Positions 17,918 through 19,414 of a DNA stretch of 19,414 nucleotides are shown piece after piece. The position numbers were made by a program, and so were the translations under genes. Each line of letters starts with the position of its first letter. The first letter of the stretch is position 1. The DNA is taken from contig DMTA01000244.1 in NCBI GenBank assembly GCA_003454835.1, forward strand, positions 1 to 19,414. The letters are read 5' to 3'. The DNA is from Achromobacter sp. (lineage in GTDB: Bacteria; Pseudomonadota; Gammaproteobacteria; Burkholderiales; Burkholderiaceae_B). The notes beneath the pieces were generated by a model. It saw nothing but the letters and a program-made list of their open reading frames with translations, made no database searches and was not told the origin of the DNA.

Positions 17918-18859
17918 TCAGGCCTTTGCGGCGGCAGCCCGCCCCGGCTGCGCGCCGCGGCGCAGTCCCAGCCACGTTCCGCCCAGCACGCAACCCAGAC
18001 CGACGACATGGGTCAATGTGACGTGCTCGTCCAGAAACAGGGCCGCGAACAGCAGTCCGAAGATTGGCAGCCAGTTCACGAACAGCGCAGCGCGGCTGAT
18101 CCCCAACCGCGCGATGCCCGCGTTCCACACGATGTTGCTGACCCCGGACGCGATCACCGCCGAAAACATCAGCACCGCCCACGGCCACCACGCCATCTGC
18201 CACGTTTCCGCGTGATACGAGGAAGGCGTCAGCGCGGCATGTCCCACCAGCATCACGCCGCCGGCCAGATACATGTACCAGAGCATTCCCAGCGGGTCCA
18301 TCATGCGCGACATTCGCTGGATGACGAGGCCGCCAAACACGAACACCAGCACGGCCACGAACACCACCGCGTCACCCCAGCCGGTCAGCCCGAGCTGTGC
18401 GCCGCTGCCCACCACCACCATGCCGACACCCAACAGGCCAAGCAGCGCGCCGGCAATGCGGGTCGCCGTCAGCTTTTCGCGGTAGAAGATGGCAGCCAGA
18501 AAGGCAGACAGCAACGGGCTGGTCGCCATGATCAGCGTGCCGTTGGCCGCCGACGACACCCGCAAGCCCGACACCAGCGCCACCTGATGCGCATACACCA
18601 CCAGAAACCCGGCAAACGCCACCCAGGCAAGCTGCGCGCTGCCCAGCTTCGGAATACGGCTGCCGCGAGCCTTCATGATGAGGGTGACGGTGACGAACGC
18701 AATGACGATCCGAACGGCGGCGAGCGCCTGGATGTCCATGTGCTGCGTCAGATACTTGATGGAGACGATGTTCAGGCCCCACGTGGCCATGACGAACATC
18801 AATTGAAGATAAATCAGACCGTTCTGGTCCTGACTTGCATCAACGGTGGGGGACGTCAC
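17918..18859 (-). CDS. EamA/DMT-family transporter
   Basis: This inner-membrane protein of about 313 residues has the ten-helix layout of the drug/metabolite transporter superfamily, made of two EamA repeats. Hydrophobic segments run almost continuously from YLQLMFVMATWGLN to VVGLGCVLGGTWLGL. Family-like features include an N-terminal MATWGLN segment near the start of each helix bundle, ALAAVRIVIAF, and the second-repeat SNIVWNAGIARLG and FVNWLPIFGLLFAALFL at the usual places. The C-terminal tail is basic and Ala-rich. The substrate is unknown; relatives export amino acids or other metabolites. I chose the GTG at 18859, which has AGG about 10 nt upstream. A TTG at 18895 would add 12 residues and has no ribosome-binding site. 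It lies on the same strand as dsbD but about 145 bp beyond it, so it may have its own promoter. Confidence 0.88.
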   Translation of the reverse strand: MTSPTVDASQDQNGLIYLQLMFVMATWGLNIVSIKYLTQHMDIQALAAVRIVIAFVTVTLIMKARGSRIPKLGSAQLAWVAFAGFLVVYAHQVALVSGLRVSSAANGTLIMATSPLLSAFLAAIFYREKLTATRIAGALLGLLGVGMVVVGSGAQLGLTGWGDAVVFVAVLVFVFGGLVIQRMSRMMDPLGMLWYMYLAGGVMLVGHAALTPSSYHAETWQMAWWPWAVLMFSAVIASGVSNIVWNAGIARLGISRAALFVNWLPIFGLLFAALFLDEHVTLTHVVGLGCVLGGTWLGLRRGAQPGRAAAAKA

Positions 18860-18964
18860 GGCGCCGGCCTGGAGGGAGTGGGATGCGCCGCGCAAGCGGC
18901 TAAGCGATCATGGTATATCGCGCCCTTTCTTGATTCAACGCAAGCATCGCCGCGTTGCGCGCAT

Positions 18965-18980
18965 CAGACGTTGGCGTCTG
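18965..18980. repeat. Short inverted repeat downstream of dsbD
   Basis: CAGACG and CGTCTG surround a TTGG loop, 24 bp after the dsbD stop. A second small repeat, CAACGC/GCGTTG (18936-18941 with 18952-18957), follows. Neither has a T-tract. They may mark the dsbD 3' end; the evidence is weak. Confidence 0.35.
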
Positions 18981-19004
18981 CCCTGCCGCCAGTTCGCCCG
19001 CCCC

Positions 19005-19414
19005 TCAACGCACGAGCACGCGGTCCAGCGATTCCGTGAAGCGCTTGGCGTCCTGAAAGCCCACGACGCGCGCATCCGCAATTTCCTTGCCGCCCGGCTC
19101 GAAGAACATGATGCCGGGCGGGCCGAACAACCGGAAGCGCTTGAGCAGCGCGCGGTCGTCGGTATTGTTCGCGGTCACATCCGCCTGCACCAGCACCATG
19201 CCCGCCATGCGCTGCGCGACCCCCGGGTCCGTGAACGTGAAGCGCTCCATCTCTCGGCACGACACGCACCAGTCCGCATAGAAATCCAACATGACCGGCC
19301 GGGTGCTTTGCGCCAGCAGCGCGTCCAACTCGGCGTTGCTGCGCACGCGGGTGAAATGGACCTCGCCTGCGCCGCCGCCGGCGGCCGGCGCATCGCCGCG
19401 CGCGGCCAGGTGCG
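19005..19414 (-). CDS. dsbD: Thiol:disulfide interchange protein DsbD (C-terminal end only)
   Basis: This is the last 136 codons of a gene that continues beyond the window. It encodes the C-terminal thioredoxin-like (gamma) domain of DsbD, preceded by a Gly/Ala-rich linker. The active site is C-V-S-C in YADWCVSCREMER (cysteine codons at 19266-19268 and 19257-19259). The rest follows the family closely: FTFTDPGVAQRM, VLVQADVTANN, LLKRFRLFGPPGIMFF and a terminal VVGFQDAKRF segment. DsbD carries electrons from cytoplasmic thioredoxin through the membrane to periplasmic partners, which keep apocytochrome cysteines and disulfide isomerases reduced. The upstream membrane domain, and whether an alpha domain is present, cannot be seen. 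In System II organisms, including Bordetella, this activity (called DipZ there) is needed for cytochrome c assembly. Confidence 0.95.
   Translation of the reverse strand, partial: HLAARGDAPAAGGGAGEVHFTRVRSNAELDALLAQSTRPVMLDFYADWCVSCREMERFTFTDPGVAQRMAGMVLVQADVTANNTDDRALLKRFRLFGPPGIMFFEPGGKEIADARVVGFQDAKRFTESLDRVLVR

Overview
The window is a high-GC stretch of ordinary chromosomal core genes, densely packed on both strands. The proteins and their order point to a betaproteobacterium of the Burkholderiales, most likely family Alcaligenaceae (Achromobacter/Bordetella type). The clues are an aroK-aroB-dgt cluster divergent from a class A penicillin-binding protein gene, cyaY divergent from lptM-lysA, System II cytochrome c assembly genes (ResB/CcsB) next to a di-heme cytochrome c4, and a magnesium-type HemB. 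The genus is inferred from memory of gene order and was not tested by a search. I see no phage, insertion sequence, CRISPR array, tRNA or rRNA, and no base-composition break suggesting transfer.

Layout. 1-479 (-): 5' part of a YajR-like MFS exporter, cut by the window edge. It is divergent from uvrA (720-3575, +), which is followed by a glutathione S-transferase-like gene (3607-4269, +). A probable operon aroK-aroB-dgt runs leftward (7166 to 4300); aroK and aroB overlap by ATGA. Divergent from it is mrcA (7281-9728, +), which ends in a bidirectional terminator shared with the convergent cyaY (9763-10092, -). Divergent from cyaY is the short lipoprotein gene lptM (10148-10312, +), which overlaps lysA (10309-11601, +) by ATGA. 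A 24-bp perfect palindrome separates lysA from the convergent ccsB (11674-13020, -). Upstream of ccsB on the same strand are resB (13029-15110) and a cytochrome c4 gene (15230-15931). Divergent from these, engB (16196-16819, +) overlaps hemB (16816-17832, +) by ATGA. The right end holds an EamA/DMT-family transporter (17918-18859, -) and the 3' end of dsbD (19005-19414, -).

How the genes work together. hemB makes porphobilinogen for heme. ResB and CcsB move heme to the periplasm and ligate it to apocytochromes such as the c4 protein. DsbD supplies periplasmic reductant that keeps the CXXCH cysteines reduced. Four of the genes therefore serve cytochrome c biogenesis. The others cover shikimate synthesis (aroK, aroB), lysine synthesis (lysA), cell-wall synthesis (mrcA), outer-membrane LPS-transport assembly (lptM), iron-sulfur and iron handling (cyaY), DNA repair (uvrA), dNTP hydrolysis (dgt) and ribosome assembly (engB).

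I found no previously undescribed multi-gene system. The most unusual feature is the cytochrome c4-resB junction. There an intrinsic-terminator-like hairpin abuts the resB start codon, and a 13-codon reading frame spans the hairpin and ends in an ATGA overlap with resB. This arrangement could be an attenuator, or it could be coincidence.
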